Source: M3007 sp964646615
Lineage (GTDB): Bacteria > Bacteroidota > Bacteroidia > Chitinophagales > Saprospiraceae
Reading direction: 5' to 3'
Length of the DNA: 64,000 nt
NCBI GenBank assembly: GCA_964646615.1
Contig: CAZYEV010000083.1
Coordinates: 1 to 64,000 of the forward strand
Within the stretch, counting starts at the first letter, position 1. Each line of letters opens with the position of its first letter. Under the pieces are notes generated by a model that saw only the letters and a program-made list of their open reading frames with translations, was not told the origin of the DNA and did no database searches. The position numbers and the translations under genes are program-made. This document shows positions 27,113 through 34,746 of the stretch, piece by piece.

Positions 27113-27305
27113 GCTTGCGCAAGCGCCTCCTACGTTTTCCGAAAAAACATCCCGCTCCTTCAGGTGAGAGGGCGAGAAGGTGTTTTTTTCGTTTTTCCAA
27201 AAAATTTCGTTCCTTTGATGGTAGTGTTTCCGCTCGACTGGGAAAAGCCGCCGGAGCGAGTAGAACTCTACGCCTGCAACGCATTTTTCAGCAAAAACGC
27301 CGCCT

Positions 27306-29165
27306 ATGTTTTTACAACAAGCCATTATCTACTTAGCCGCAGCGGTTTTGTGTGTGCCCATTACCAAGCGTTTGGGCCTGAGTTCGGTGTTGGGGTATTT
27401 GCTGGCGGGCATTCTGATAGGCCCCTTTGGGCTGGGCCTGGTGGGCGAAGAACGTGCCGAGCTGATGCACTTTGCCGAAATGGGCGTCGTGATGATGTTG
27501 TTTCTCATTGGGCTGGAGCTGGAGCCGGATCAGTTTTGGGCCATGCGGCGCTCCATTTTGGGGCTGGGGGTAGGGCAGATGGGGCTAACCACCCTGTTGC
27601 TGGGCGCGTTGTTTTTGTCCTTAGGCTGGTCGTGGCCGGTGGCCCTGACGGTGGCGCTGGCGTTTTCCATGTCCTCTACGGCCATTGTGCTCCAAACGCT
27701 CAAGGAACGCGGAAATGCGCGCTCGATCATGGGGCAGTCTTCGTTTTCCGTGTTGCTGTTTCAGGACATTGCCGTCATTCCCATACTGGCGCTATTGCCC
27801 CTTTTAGCGACAGGAGGCACTGCAGCAGTTGCGGAAGTGCAAAGCCATTCGCAGATTGACGATTTGCCCGGCTGGCTGCAAACGCTGGCCGTGGTGGGCG
27901 TGGTAGGCAGCATCTTTTTTCTGGGCAGATATATTTTCATCCCAGTGCTGCGGGCGGTGGCGCAAACGCGCCTGCACGAGCTGTTTACGGCGGCCTCTTT
28001 GCTGTTGGTGCTGGCCATTTCATACCTGATGGAAATGGTGGGCCTAAGCCCGGCTCTGGGCGCCTTTCTGGCGGGCGTAGTGCTGGCCAACAGCGAGTTT
28101 CGGCACGAGTTGGAGAGCGATATTTCACCGTTCAAAGGCCTGCTCTTGGGCTTGTTTTTCATTGGCGTAGGAGCAGCCCTGAACTTTGATCTGGTGCTGG
28201 AGTCGCCCGGCTTCATCTCTATGCTGGTTGTGCTGGTGTTGCTCATCAAAGCCGCCAGCCTTTTCGCCGTTGGGCGCTTTTTCCGCATCAGCAGCGACCA
28301 GAACATCCTCTTTGCGCTGGGCATGAGTCAGATAGGCGAGTTCGCCTTTGTCCTGGTCAGCTTTGCGCAGCAAATTCACTTAGTACCCGAACAGTTGGCC
28401 AACCAGCTCATGTCCGTTACGGCCATCAGCATGTTTATCACACCATTTTTATTGCTGGTCAACGACCACTTCATTGACCCTTATTTCGGGGTCAAGATGA
28501 AACCCGAGCCGCGCCCCGGCGATGTCGTTGATGAGCAGCATCCGGTCATTATTGCCGGCTTTGGGCACTTCGGCAGCACCATTGGCCGCTTGCTGCGCGC
28601 CAACAACATTGAAGCAACCATTCTGGACCACGACTCCGACCGGGTAGAATTGCTGCGCAAAATGGGCTTCAAGGTCTATTACGGCGATGCTACGCGCTTA
28701 GAGATGCTCGAAGCGGCCGGAGCTGAACAGGCCCGCGTGTTCATCGCTGCGGTGGACTCGCCCGAAATCAACGCCCGCATCATTGAAACGCTGCGCAAGC
28801 ACTTCCCACACCTGCGCATCTTCGCGCGTGCCCGCAACCGCATGGACGCCTACGACCTCATCGAGCAGAACGTCGAAAACGTCTATCGCGAAACGCTCTA
28901 CACCGCCGTTAGCCTCGGCGAAGACGTACTGGTGTCTATGGGCTTCCGCCGATACACTGCCCGCCGACAGGCCCAGCGCTTCATCCGCTACGACGAACGC
29001 TCGCTGCGCAAACTCGCCGCCGCCCGCCGCGAAGCACGCGACTACGTGCTGACCGTGCGCGAAGAAATCGAACTGCAGGAACGCCTCCTGCAAGACGACC
29101 TGATGGCCAACCTGACCACCGATGACCACGCGTGGGACAGCGAACCCATGCGCGCCGAACGGTAA
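27306..29165 (+). CDS. KefB-type CPA2 antiporter with RCK (TrkA-N) domain
   Basis: The protein has 619 residues. About 12 membrane spans fill residues 1-385 ('LGLSSVLGYLLAGILIGPFG', 'MLFLIGLELEPDQFW', 'LFQDIAVIPILALLPLL', 'LGAFLAGVVLANSEFRHELE'). A Rossmann RCK domain begins near 413 with 'VIIAGFGHFGSTIGRLL' and binds NAD(H) or similar. It probably mediates K+ (or Na+)/H+ exchange controlled by the nucleotide domain. A hydrophilic helical tail closes it. Its stop abuts the last base of the convergent elaA gene. Confidence 0.92.
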   Translation: MFLQQAIIYLAAAVLCVPITKRLGLSSVLGYLLAGILIGPFGLGLVGEERAELMHFAEMGVVMMLFLIGLELEPDQFWAMRRSILGLGVGQMGLTTLLLGALFLSLGWSWPVALTVALAFSMSSTAIVLQTLKERGNARSIMGQSSFSVLLFQDIAVIPILALLPLLATGGTAAVAEVQSHSQIDDLPGWLQTLAVVGVVGSIFFLGRYIFIPVLRAVAQTRLHELFTAASLLLVLAISYLMEMVGLSPALGAFLAGVVLANSEFRHELESDISPFKGLLLGLFFIGVGAALNFDLVLESPGFISMLVVLVLLIKAASLFAVGRFFRISSDQNILFALGMSQIGEFAFVLVSFAQQIHLVPEQLANQLMSVTAISMFITPFLLLVNDHFIDPYFGVKMKPEPRPGDVVDEQHPVIIAGFGHFGSTIGRLLRANNIEATILDHDSDRVELLRKMGFKVYYGDATRLEMLEAAGAEQARVFIAAVDSPEINARIIETLRKHFPHLRIFARARNRMDAYDLIEQNVENVYRETLYTAVSLGEDVLVSMGFRRYTARRQAQRFIRYDERSLRKLAAARREARDYVLTVREEIELQERLLQDDLMANLTTDDHAWDSEPMRAER

Positions 29166-29627
29166 CTACGATCGCTCCAACACCATGGCCGTGTGCGGAA
29201 TGCCATCCTCCAAATACTCCTCTCCTGTCGAGCGAAAGCCAAAATGCTCGTAAAAACGCAGCAAATACGTCTGCGCGCTGATCTTCAGCGGCGTCGGCCC
29301 AAACAGCCGCTCGCACCATGCCAGGCTGTGCGCCATAATGGCCCGCCCCGCTCCTTTGCCACGCACCGAAGGCGCACTGACTACCCGACCAATGGATGCG
29401 TAGCCCTCATAACTGACCCCTACCGGCAGCAGCCGCGTGTATGCCACCAGGCGCCCGGCCCCATCGCGCCCCAGCACATGCCAGGCCTGCAGGTCTTTGC
29501 CGTCGGCATCTAAGTAGGGGCAATTCTGTTCCACAACAAATACCTCCTGGCGCAAAGCCATGATCTCGTACAGCTCATACACCGTCAGAGCCTCAAACGA
29601 CCGGCAGGTAACGTCAAGTTCGCACAT
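29166..29627 (-). CDS. elaA: ElaA-type GNAT N-acetyltransferase
   Basis: The protein has 153 residues, the usual ElaA length. 'LYEIMALRQEVFVVEQNCPY' (~19-38) is the family signature. 'SAPSVRGKGAGRAIMAHSL' is the acetyl-CoA pyrophosphate-binding loop and 'RFYEHFGFRSTGEEYLEDG' the C-terminal motif. It transfers an acetyl group to an unknown amine in the cytosol. It directly abuts the convergent antiporter gene with no room for a separate terminator. Confidence 0.92.
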   Translation of the reverse strand: MCELDVTCRSFEALTVYELYEIMALRQEVFVVEQNCPYLDADGKDLQAWHVLGRDGAGRLVAYTRLLPVGVSYEGYASIGRVVSAPSVRGKGAGRAIMAHSLAWCERLFGPTPLKISAQTYLLRFYEHFGFRSTGEEYLEDGIPHTAMVLERS

Positions 29628-29749
29628 AATCCGGTGGCAAACATCTGTAAAAATCTGATATCGCGCTGTTCAGAGAGATACCGACTGCGGCGCGAGCGGC
29701 ATTCCAGTGGCATTTGAAGGAAAATGACCTGACCTGCACCCAACATGGA

Positions 29750-29849
29750 TTGACATCAGAAGAAACGGAGCCTATCTCAGCCCAAAAACTATACCTTTGC
29801 CTAAAAATATCCGAAAGAATACCCTGCGAGAAAAGCCGTTGACATCAGG
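29750..29849 (+). promoter_or_regulatory. Promoter region of the brnT operon with a direct repeat
   Basis: TACCTTTG (29792-29799) is the likely -7 box, 74 bases before the toxin start. The 10-mer TTGACATCAG occurs at 29750-29759 and again at 29839-29848, on either side of the box, in the same orientation and 89 bases apart. Toxin-antitoxin operons are commonly autoregulated by repeats at such positions, so these are candidate operator half-sites; that role is inferred. Confidence 0.45.
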
Positions 29850-29873
29850 ATAACATAATGCGAACCGCTGCTC

Positions 29874-30188
29874 ATGCTTTATGAATGGGACGAGGTTAAA
29901 AATCAGGCAAATATCCAGAAGCACAAGGTTGGCTTTGAGGAAGCCAGAACGGTGTTCGACGATCCGGATGCTATCGAAATGGAGGCTACTTACAGAGGCG
30001 AATATCGGGTGCTTAGAATCGGCAAGACGGCGAGCCGGATTATCCTGGTCGTTGTTTACACCCTTAGAGGAACAGCCATTCGGCTTATTTCAGCCCGGCA
30101 AGCTAATCAAGATGAAAGAGGTTTATATTTAGAATGCAAACTTAAAAAACGAAGTGATGAAAGTTCTCACGATAAAGGAAGCCGTTGA
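29874..30188 (+). CDS. brnT: BrnT family ribonuclease toxin
   Basis: The protein has 104 residues. 'YEWDEVKNQANIQKHKVGFEEARTVFDDP' in its parts ('EWDEVKNQANIQKHKVGF', 'FEEARTVFDDP') and 'ILVVVYTLRGTAIRLISARQ' match BrnT closely. BrnT is a RelE-fold endoribonuclease that blocks translation. The conserved Arg and Ala-Arg-x-Ala end ('ISARQANQDERGLY') is present. The C-terminal tail (last ~12 residues) is longer than usual and overlaps the next gene by 32 bases, so the two are translationally linked. Confidence 0.87.
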   Translation: MLYEWDEVKNQANIQKHKVGFEEARTVFDDPDAIEMEATYRGEYRVLRIGKTASRIILVVVYTLRGTAIRLISARQANQDERGLYLECKLKKRSDESSHDKGSR

Positions 30189-30576
30189 ATGGGTAAACAG
30201 CGGAAAGAGTCTGGAGGGAGTCGTTCTGGATGAACGCACTCTGCAGCAGGTAAATGTGCGAGACGCTTTAGTCCTGGCCAGGGGCGGGATAGTTATACCC
30301 GAGCAAAACATCTACTACAACGACGAAGAGATTGAATACGACGAAGATATAGACGAGTTAGTGCTGACGAGTGGAATAGTCCGCCTCTCCTGGGAAGAGA
30401 AGGCCAAAAAGGCTGAAGAATACAGCAAAAAGAAGAAGAGGACGATCACGGTTGATATAGCGACTCAGAAGCCTGAAATTGATGATTGGATAGCGAAAAA
30501 TAGGCACAAACTGGCCCTAATCCTTCGCCCTATTGTCATTAGCCTGTTCAATGCAGAAAAAACGGGCAAGGGGTAA
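30157..30576 (+). CDS. Probable antitoxin partner of BrnT, unfamiliar type
   Basis: The protein has 139 residues. ATG 30157 is preferred; an in-frame GTG lies one codon upstream. It does not look like the usual short BrnA. An N-terminal domain ('VLTIKEAVEWVNSGKSLEGV', then 'LVLARGGIVIPEQNIYYND') leads through an acidic stretch and a lysine-rich helix ('EEKAKKAEEYSKKKKR'). The C-terminal end, 'TITVDIATQKPEIDDWIAKN' followed by a helix, could be a strand-helix-helix DNA-binding fold of ribbon-helix-helix type. The antitoxin role is inferred from its overlap with brnT. Function is otherwise unknown. Confidence 0.65.
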   Translation: MKVLTIKEAVEWVNSGKSLEGVVLDERTLQQVNVRDALVLARGGIVIPEQNIYYNDEEIEYDEDIDELVLTSGIVRLSWEEKAKKAEEYSKKKKRTITVDIATQKPEIDDWIAKNRHKLALILRPIVISLFNAEKTGKG

Positions 30577-30667
30577 GGGCATGCCCGTGTGCGCACTGAT
30601 GAAGTAAAAGCCCTCTCTGCATCAGGTTATTTCTTCGAAGACTGCGCTTTTAATTTTGAGTTGCTCA

Positions 30668-30741
30668 GAGATGTCGCCTTCTCGTACCTCGAAGGCGATA
30701 CCTCTGGCGAGGCGACATCTCCTTTTAGGTGGTGTCGCCTC
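30668..30741. repeat. Three-armed palindromic intergenic repeat (copy A)
   Basis: Arm 1 GAGATGTCGCCT (30668-30679) is the exact reverse complement of arm 2 AGGCGACATCTC (30710-30721). Arm 2 within GAGGCGACA (30709-30717) can instead pair with arm 3 TGTCGCCTC (30733-30741). Between arms 1 and 2 is a further short stem (CCTTC/GAAGG). It lies between the antitoxin gene and the EAD-domain gene. Related copies lie at 33746-33778 and 46586-46730. Confidence 0.75.
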
Positions 30742-30769
30742 AGTAAGGGTGTGTGTATTTGTGGTTTCC

Positions 30770-30799
30770 TTGACTCGGCGGAATAATGAACTACCTTTG
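30770..30799 (+). promoter_or_regulatory. Promoter of the EAD-domain gene (TTG-N19-TACCTTTG)
   Basis: TTG (30770-30772) is followed after 19 bases by TACCTTTG (30792-30799), 14 bases before the ATG at 30814. Both elements and spacing fit the Bacteroidota consensus. The predicted 5' leader is only about 8-10 bases. Confidence 0.7.
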
Positions 30800-30813
30800 C
30801 TCAAAAAAGGGCC

Positions 30814-32286
30814 ATGCGAACGGACGAACTCAAATCGGAACTCAAGCGCCTGCTCACCGAGGGCCTCGACCTGGCTTTGCAGCGCCTGGGCGAAGTGTTG
30901 CGCGCGGAGTCTCCGCAGTACAACCTGTACTCAGGTCTGCGCGGGCGATACAAGAGCTACCTGACGGAGCGCATTCAGGGCATCCGTTCCAATGCCGAGC
31001 TCGATATCCTGTACAATCGGATGATGGCCGACTTTATGGCGCTTGTGGATGGCCTCGACGTCTCCGATTTTCAGCGCGAAAAAGACCAGGAGGCGTCACC
31101 ACGACCTAAGCGCGGCCACTTGCTGTACCACATTCCAAATACCATGGCCCTCGAGCGGGAACACGCCTGCCGCGTGCGCATCGCCTACCAGCAGGAAGAC
31201 CTGCTGCGCGACTGGAAAGAGCGGGCCGGCCAGGTACAGCAAAGCATCCGCGTGGCCGAGGTCATGGCCGTCGAAATGCTCAACGTTCTGGAAAGCAAGC
31301 CTTTCCACATTCGCCCCATCTCCGACACCATCCAGTTTCTGGACGAAGCGGACTACACCGAATGGCTGTTCTACGTTCGGCCCTTGCAGGAGGGTGCCTT
31401 TCCTCTGCTGCTCAAAATATCGGTCATCGAAGTGATTGGCGGGCGCGAGCTGCGCAAGGATGTCGTCATCGAAGAGCAGGTCGTGGTGTCGAGTGCTGCC
31501 GAAGAGGCGACCGAGACCTTCCGATCTGCGGGCTTTGAAGTAGCGCTCCGCCTTCAGCCCGAGCCGGGCGAGTCTGCCGCTGATGCCCTGAAGCGCATCC
31601 TTACCCAAACCCTGCCGACGTACAGCCCGCCACCCCGGCCATCGGCGCCACAGGCCCCGATATCGGAGCCTGCCGCTTCGCGGGCTACCCCTCGACGCGG
31701 GCGCAGCGTGCTGCTCCTGCTACTGGCCTTCATCGCCGGTGCCATAGGGCTGACCTGGAGCCTTACCAACAGCATCCAGCGCGACTATTGGGCAGCAGCC
31801 TGGCGCGACACCGAAGACGCCTACACCGCTTATATTGACAGACACAAACACGATCCGGCATTTTTTGCCGCACCTCAATGCGAAAAGGCTTACTTCCGCC
31901 GCATGGAACTCTCCGATAACCCGCTGTTCGTCCGGAAGTATCTGGAAAAATTCGGGCAATCGCCCTTAGCAGCGCCCGAACGCCGGGAATACGCACACCA
32001 ACGCCTTCAGACCCTGGAGCAGGCCTGGGTGGAGCGAATACGCACCGCTCCTACCAGCGAAAACGTCCGCGAATACACGCGCCAGTTCCCGGAAATGAAC
32101 CTCCTGCCCGAAGTCGTGGCCATCTTGCAGGTACATCCGGAAATCCTGGTCGAACAGATGGATATTCTGGAGCAGGCCATCGTGCAGCAGGCTCACACCG
32201 ATAGCCTTTCGCCCCGAAGATTGGAATTCCTCCGACGCGCCTGGCCCGACAACGAGCGCATACAGGAGGCCATTCGCCAACAGTAA
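30814..32286 (+). CDS. Single-pass membrane protein with putative effector-associated (EAD11-like) domain
   Basis: The protein has 490 residues. Residues 1-85 are all-helical and resemble effector-associated domain 11 ('LKRLLTEGLDLALQRLGEVL', then 'LYNRMMADFMALVDGLD'), a death-fold-like adaptor found in bacterial conflict systems. Residues ~103-228 look like a beta-sandwich ('LLYHIPNTMALEREHACRVR', 'VEMLNVLESKPFHIRPIS', 'EWLFYVRPLQEGAFPLLLKI'). A Pro/Ala-rich linker (269-297) leads to one membrane span (298-317, 'SVLLLLLAFIAGAIGLTWSL'). A helical C-terminal part of ~170 residues follows, possibly tetratricopeptide-like. It has no enzyme motif. By analogy it may recruit an effector to the membrane, but no second EAD protein is in the window. 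Confidence 0.6.
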   Translation: MRTDELKSELKRLLTEGLDLALQRLGEVLRAESPQYNLYSGLRGRYKSYLTERIQGIRSNAELDILYNRMMADFMALVDGLDVSDFQREKDQEASPRPKRGHLLYHIPNTMALEREHACRVRIAYQQEDLLRDWKERAGQVQQSIRVAEVMAVEMLNVLESKPFHIRPISDTIQFLDEADYTEWLFYVRPLQEGAFPLLLKISVIEVIGGRELRKDVVIEEQVVVSSAAEEATETFRSAGFEVALRLQPEPGESAADALKRILTQTLPTYSPPPRPSAPQAPISEPAASRATPRRGRSVLLLLLAFIAGAIGLTWSLTNSIQRDYWAAAWRDTEDAYTAYIDRHKHDPAFFAAPQCEKAYFRRMELSDNPLFVRKYLEKFGQSPLAAPERREYAHQRLQTLEQAWVERIRTAPTSENVREYTRQFPEMNLLPEVVAILQVHPEILVEQMDILEQAIVQQAHTDSLSPRRLEFLRRAWPDNERIQEAIRQQ

Positions 32287-32298
32287 CCGTCCGACTTG

Positions 32299-32329
32299 TT
32301 TGGCCGTTCCCATTCCTACCTTACATTTG
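32299..32329 (+). promoter_or_regulatory. Promoter of the esterase gene (TTTG-N19-TACATTTG)
   Basis: TTTG (32299-32302), 19 bases, then TACATTTG (32322-32329): a complete match to the Bacteroidota promoter. The ATG is 31 bases further on. Confidence 0.75.
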
Positions 32330-32360
32330 CCCCGAAACCAACACTCAACAACTTTTTTTC

Positions 32361-33092
32361 ATGAAAAGAGAAATACACCAATGGGTCAGCCCCCGGCTGA
32401 ACAAGAACATGGAAATCGCCGTGTACGGCCATTTTGGCTTTGCTCTGCTGCTTTTCCCAACCGCCGCGGCGGACTTTCTGGAATACGAGCGCTTCTATCT
32501 CATCTCCGTGCTGGAGCCGTACATCGAGGCCGGAAAGATTAAAGTGTTCTCCATCAACAGCATCAACTCGGAAGCCTGGCTCAACAACCGCATGCACCCG
32601 CGCCACAAAGCCATCCGACACCAACAGTACAACGGCTACGTGGAGAACGAAGTCGTGCCGTTCATTCACATGCACACCAGCCCGGACACGCCCATCATCA
32701 CCAGCGGCGCTTCACTGGGCGCCCTGCATGCGGCCAATGTATGCTTCCGCCGCCCCGACCTGTTCTCAGGTACTATCGCCATGTCTGGCTCATACGACCT
32801 GAGCACCTACACCAAAGGCTACTTCGACGAAGACGTCTATTTCAACTCGCCCGTCCATTACCTGCCCAACCTCAACGACGATTACAACCTGCCGCGCCTG
32901 CGCCGCATGCAGCACATCCACATCGTAACTGGCTCGGGCGACTACGAGGACCCGGATGCCTCGCGACGCCTGTCGGGCATCCTCTCGGCCAAAGGCATCC
33001 CTCACGAACTCGACATCTGGGGGCCCGACATGCCCCACGACTGGCCTACCTGGCGCGCCATGCTGCCCTACTACATTGAAACCCGCTTCTGA
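32361..33092 (+). CDS. Esterase D-type alpha/beta hydrolase
   Basis: The protein has 243 residues, cytosolic with no signal. 'ITSGASLGALHAANVCFR' carries the nucleophile Ser in a G-x-S-x-G elbow. 'HIHIVTGSGDYEDPDASR' likely holds the acid and 'PHDWPTWRAMLPYYI' the catalytic His. The layout matches the putative-esterase (EsteraseD/Fes-like) family. Early residues 'VSPRLNKNMEIAVYGHFG' are also characteristic. It has its own promoter and converges on the asparaginase-domain gene with 11 bases between. Substrate unknown. Confidence 0.85.
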   Translation: MKREIHQWVSPRLNKNMEIAVYGHFGFALLLFPTAAADFLEYERFYLISVLEPYIEAGKIKVFSINSINSEAWLNNRMHPRHKAIRHQQYNGYVENEVVPFIHMHTSPDTPIITSGASLGALHAANVCFRRPDLFSGTIAMSGSYDLSTYTKGYFDEDVYFNSPVHYLPNLNDDYNLPRLRRMQHIHIVTGSGDYEDPDASRRLSGILSAKGIPHELDIWGPDMPHDWPTWRAMLPYYIETRF

Positions 33093-33103
33093 GCAGCAAA
33101 AGG

Positions 33104-33622
33104 CTACCCCTGTGCTGCTCCCAGCTCCTCAAAAGAGCCGGTCTGGCGGTTCTTCCGGACGTTGTTCCAGTAAAAATAGCGCCCGTTCATGGCGATGTAA
33201 ACGCCCGGCGGCAACACCTGCACAAAGGCTAATGCGCTGCCCAGGTTGAAAAAACCGTCCGACGACATGCCAAAGGCATAAGGAATCATGGCGCCGGTCA
33301 GGACAATCGTCTTGCCCTCGATGTTGGCCTCGGCCAACGCGCGCGCGGTGTCCACCATGCGGTCGGTGCCGTGCGTAATCAGGATGCGCGTCGCCTCCGT
33401 CTTGCGGCAGTTGAAAATGATGATGGACAGCTCGTCGTCGCCAATCTCTAAGCTGTCCACCATCATGAGCGTCTTAATGTCCACCGGTACCTCGCAGCGC
33501 CCGCGCTCGAGCATCTCCTTGACGTGCGTGTCCTTGAAATATAACTCGCCCGTCAGGTAGTTGTATTCTTTGTCAAACGTGCCGCCGGTAACGAATACCT
33601 GTATCTGGGAAGTAGAGGGCAT
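33104..33622 (-). CDS. Short asparaginase-domain protein
   Basis: The protein has 172 residues from ATG 33622. It covers only the N-terminal asparaginase domain: 'VFVTGGTFDKEYNYLTGELY' near residue 9 with the first catalytic Thr, and 'LITHGTDRMVDTARALAE' with the second Thr-Asp pair. Full asparaginases run to about 330 residues and include a C-terminal domain that completes the active site between subunits. The frame ends normally and the C-terminus is well formed, so it is probably a genuine short family rather than a truncation. Asparagine hydrolysis is not certain. Confidence 0.82.
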   Translation of the reverse strand: MPSTSQIQVFVTGGTFDKEYNYLTGELYFKDTHVKEMLERGRCEVPVDIKTLMMVDSLEIGDDELSIIIFNCRKTEATRILITHGTDRMVDTARALAEANIEGKTIVLTGAMIPYAFGMSSDGFFNLGSALAFVQVLPPGVYIAMNGRYFYWNNVRKNRQTGSFEELGAAQG

Positions 33623-33745
33623 AAACCTGAGAAGAGGATATGAGTGAAATGCGGCGGCAAAGAAACGAGATTTGCCAGGCTCTTGGCCAGGAAAGCATGG
33701 GGCGCTTTGCCACCCTGGGCCACCCAGGCCGCGCTTCGCTGTGCT

Positions 33746-33778
33746 GAGGCGACATCTCAATCCGAGAGGTGTCGCCTC
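33746..33778. repeat. Palindromic intergenic repeat (copy B)
   Basis: GAGGCGACATCTC (33746-33758) faces GAGAGGTGTCGCCTC (33764-33778). Nine outer pairs are perfect, with a further three-base CTC/GAG stem inside. It lacks the separate first arm present in copies A and C. Confidence 0.75.
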
Positions 33779-33891
33779 TGCTCAAAATAGGGCCAAAGCG
33801 ACATGGCTCTCCGGGAGGCTCGGCTCAGGGAGGAAACGACATTTACCAGTCGTTATCGTTCGTCCGCCCGCTCCGGTCTGCAAAACGTTTT

Positions 33892-33899
33892 TACCTTTG
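33892..33899 (+). promoter_or_regulatory. TAnnTTTG -7 box for the 54-residue membrane protein
   Basis: TACCTTTG ends 26 bases before the ATG at 33926. Confidence 0.55.
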
Positions 33900-33925
33900 C
33901 CGGCGTCATCAACTGCTGTTTCATC

Positions 33926-34090
33926 ATGAGCCGTAACGAAGAATACGTAGAAAACCGCAAACGCGACTGGCTGATTTTCGCTGTGAGCCTGGTAGGGACG
34001 CTTGCCCTTTTGGTAATAGCCCCAGAGTGGGTTTGGGTAGGGTTCCCCTTTGTTTTCACCTCGCTGGCAGGTGCTTTGGGGCGCCTGTAA
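33926..34090 (+). CDS. Small membrane protein of unknown function
   Basis: The protein has 54 residues. A charged start (MSRNEEYVENRKRDW) is followed by two short hydrophobic segments ('LIFAVSLVGTLALLVIA' and 'WVWVGFPFVFTSLAGALG'), compatible with two membrane spans. The promoter box upstream and the compact hydrophobic layout support a real gene. I do not recognise the family. The 257 bases downstream, up to the peroxidase-like gene, show nothing I can name. Confidence 0.6.
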   Translation: MSRNEEYVENRKRDWLIFAVSLVGTLALLVIAPEWVWVGFPFVFTSLAGALGRL

Positions 34091-34347
34091 TCGGCTGCTC
34101 TTTGCGTAGAGGAAGGGTTTCGAGTTGCTGTATGTGGCTGGAAGCCCTTTTTTTTACGGCTGAAGCTTTCGCTACTTTTTCTACCCGGAAAAAACCAGGC
34201 GCACGCGGGCATCGTATTTAGGCTCGGCATAGAACAATTGGTGTGCTTAAACCATCAAAGCGCCATTAGGGAGTACACAACCACGGCTTTTTCTTTCCAT
34301 CTGACACTCACTTTTCACGTTTCATTTCTCATTTTTCAAAAATTGCT

Positions 34348-34686
34348 ATGTCCAAGAAGCGCTACTTCGACCCGGAGGATTTGAAAAAGTTTGGCCAGAT
34401 AAGTGAATGGCAGAAGCCCATGGCCGATAAGTTCTTCGCCTGGTATGGCGAGGTGTTCAAGGAGGGTGCCCTCACAGAGCGCGAAAAGGCACTCATTGCG
34501 CTGGCGGTGGCCCACACGGTACAGTGCCCATACTGTATTGATGCTTACACGACGACGTGTCTGGAGAAGGGCGCCGACGAGGAGCAAATGATGGAGGCCG
34601 TACACGTGGCGGCCGCTATTCGCGCTGGCTCAAGTCTGGTGTTTTCTACCCAGATGATGAGTCACGCTAAAGAAATGACCATGTGA
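34348..34686 (+). CDS. Arsenosugar biosynthesis-associated peroxidase-like protein
   Basis: The protein has 112 residues of the AhpD/carboxymuconolactone decarboxylase fold. 'LTEREKALIALAVAHTVQCP' leads into the redox motif C60-P-Y-C63 with the nearby 'DAYTTTCLEKG'. Proteins of exactly this size and motif set accompany the radical SAM protein ArsS, which begins 60 bases downstream here. It may use the cysteine pair for redox chemistry in that pathway. The assignment rests mainly on the ArsS neighbour. Confidence 0.82.
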   Translation: MSKKRYFDPEDLKKFGQISEWQKPMADKFFAWYGEVFKEGALTEREKALIALAVAHTVQCPYCIDAYTTTCLEKGADEEQMMEAVHVAAAIRAGSSLVFSTQMMSHAKEMTM

Positions 34687-34746
34687 ATAGAGTAGGGCGC
34701 GCCCTTTCGCTTTCTACCTTTTGTTACACGTGCAAACCACCCTGTC

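Larger units (their letters stand above)
33623..33925. other. 303-base intergenic region
   Basis: This gap lies between two divergently read genes. It holds palindromic repeat copy B (33746-33778), the word GCTCAAAATAGGGCC (33780-33794) which recurs with one mismatch just before the EAD-domain gene at 30799-30813, and a -7 box at 33892. No -7 box for the asparaginase-domain gene was found. No coding frame here looks convincing. Confidence 0.6.

Noticed and set aside
27141..27191. CGAAAAAACA...TGTTTTTTTCG inverted repeat after the M43 gene as a terminator
   Set aside because: The stem is almost only A-T pairs with a loop of over 30 bases, so it would be weak; position alone is not enough.
30589..30786. 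Small frame of 65 codons (MRTDEVKALS...) whose first residues resemble the EAD gene start (MRTDELKSEL)
   Set aside because: It begins at GTG, runs through the palindromic repeat and ends before the promoter. The similarity lasts only seven residues, so it is more likely chance.
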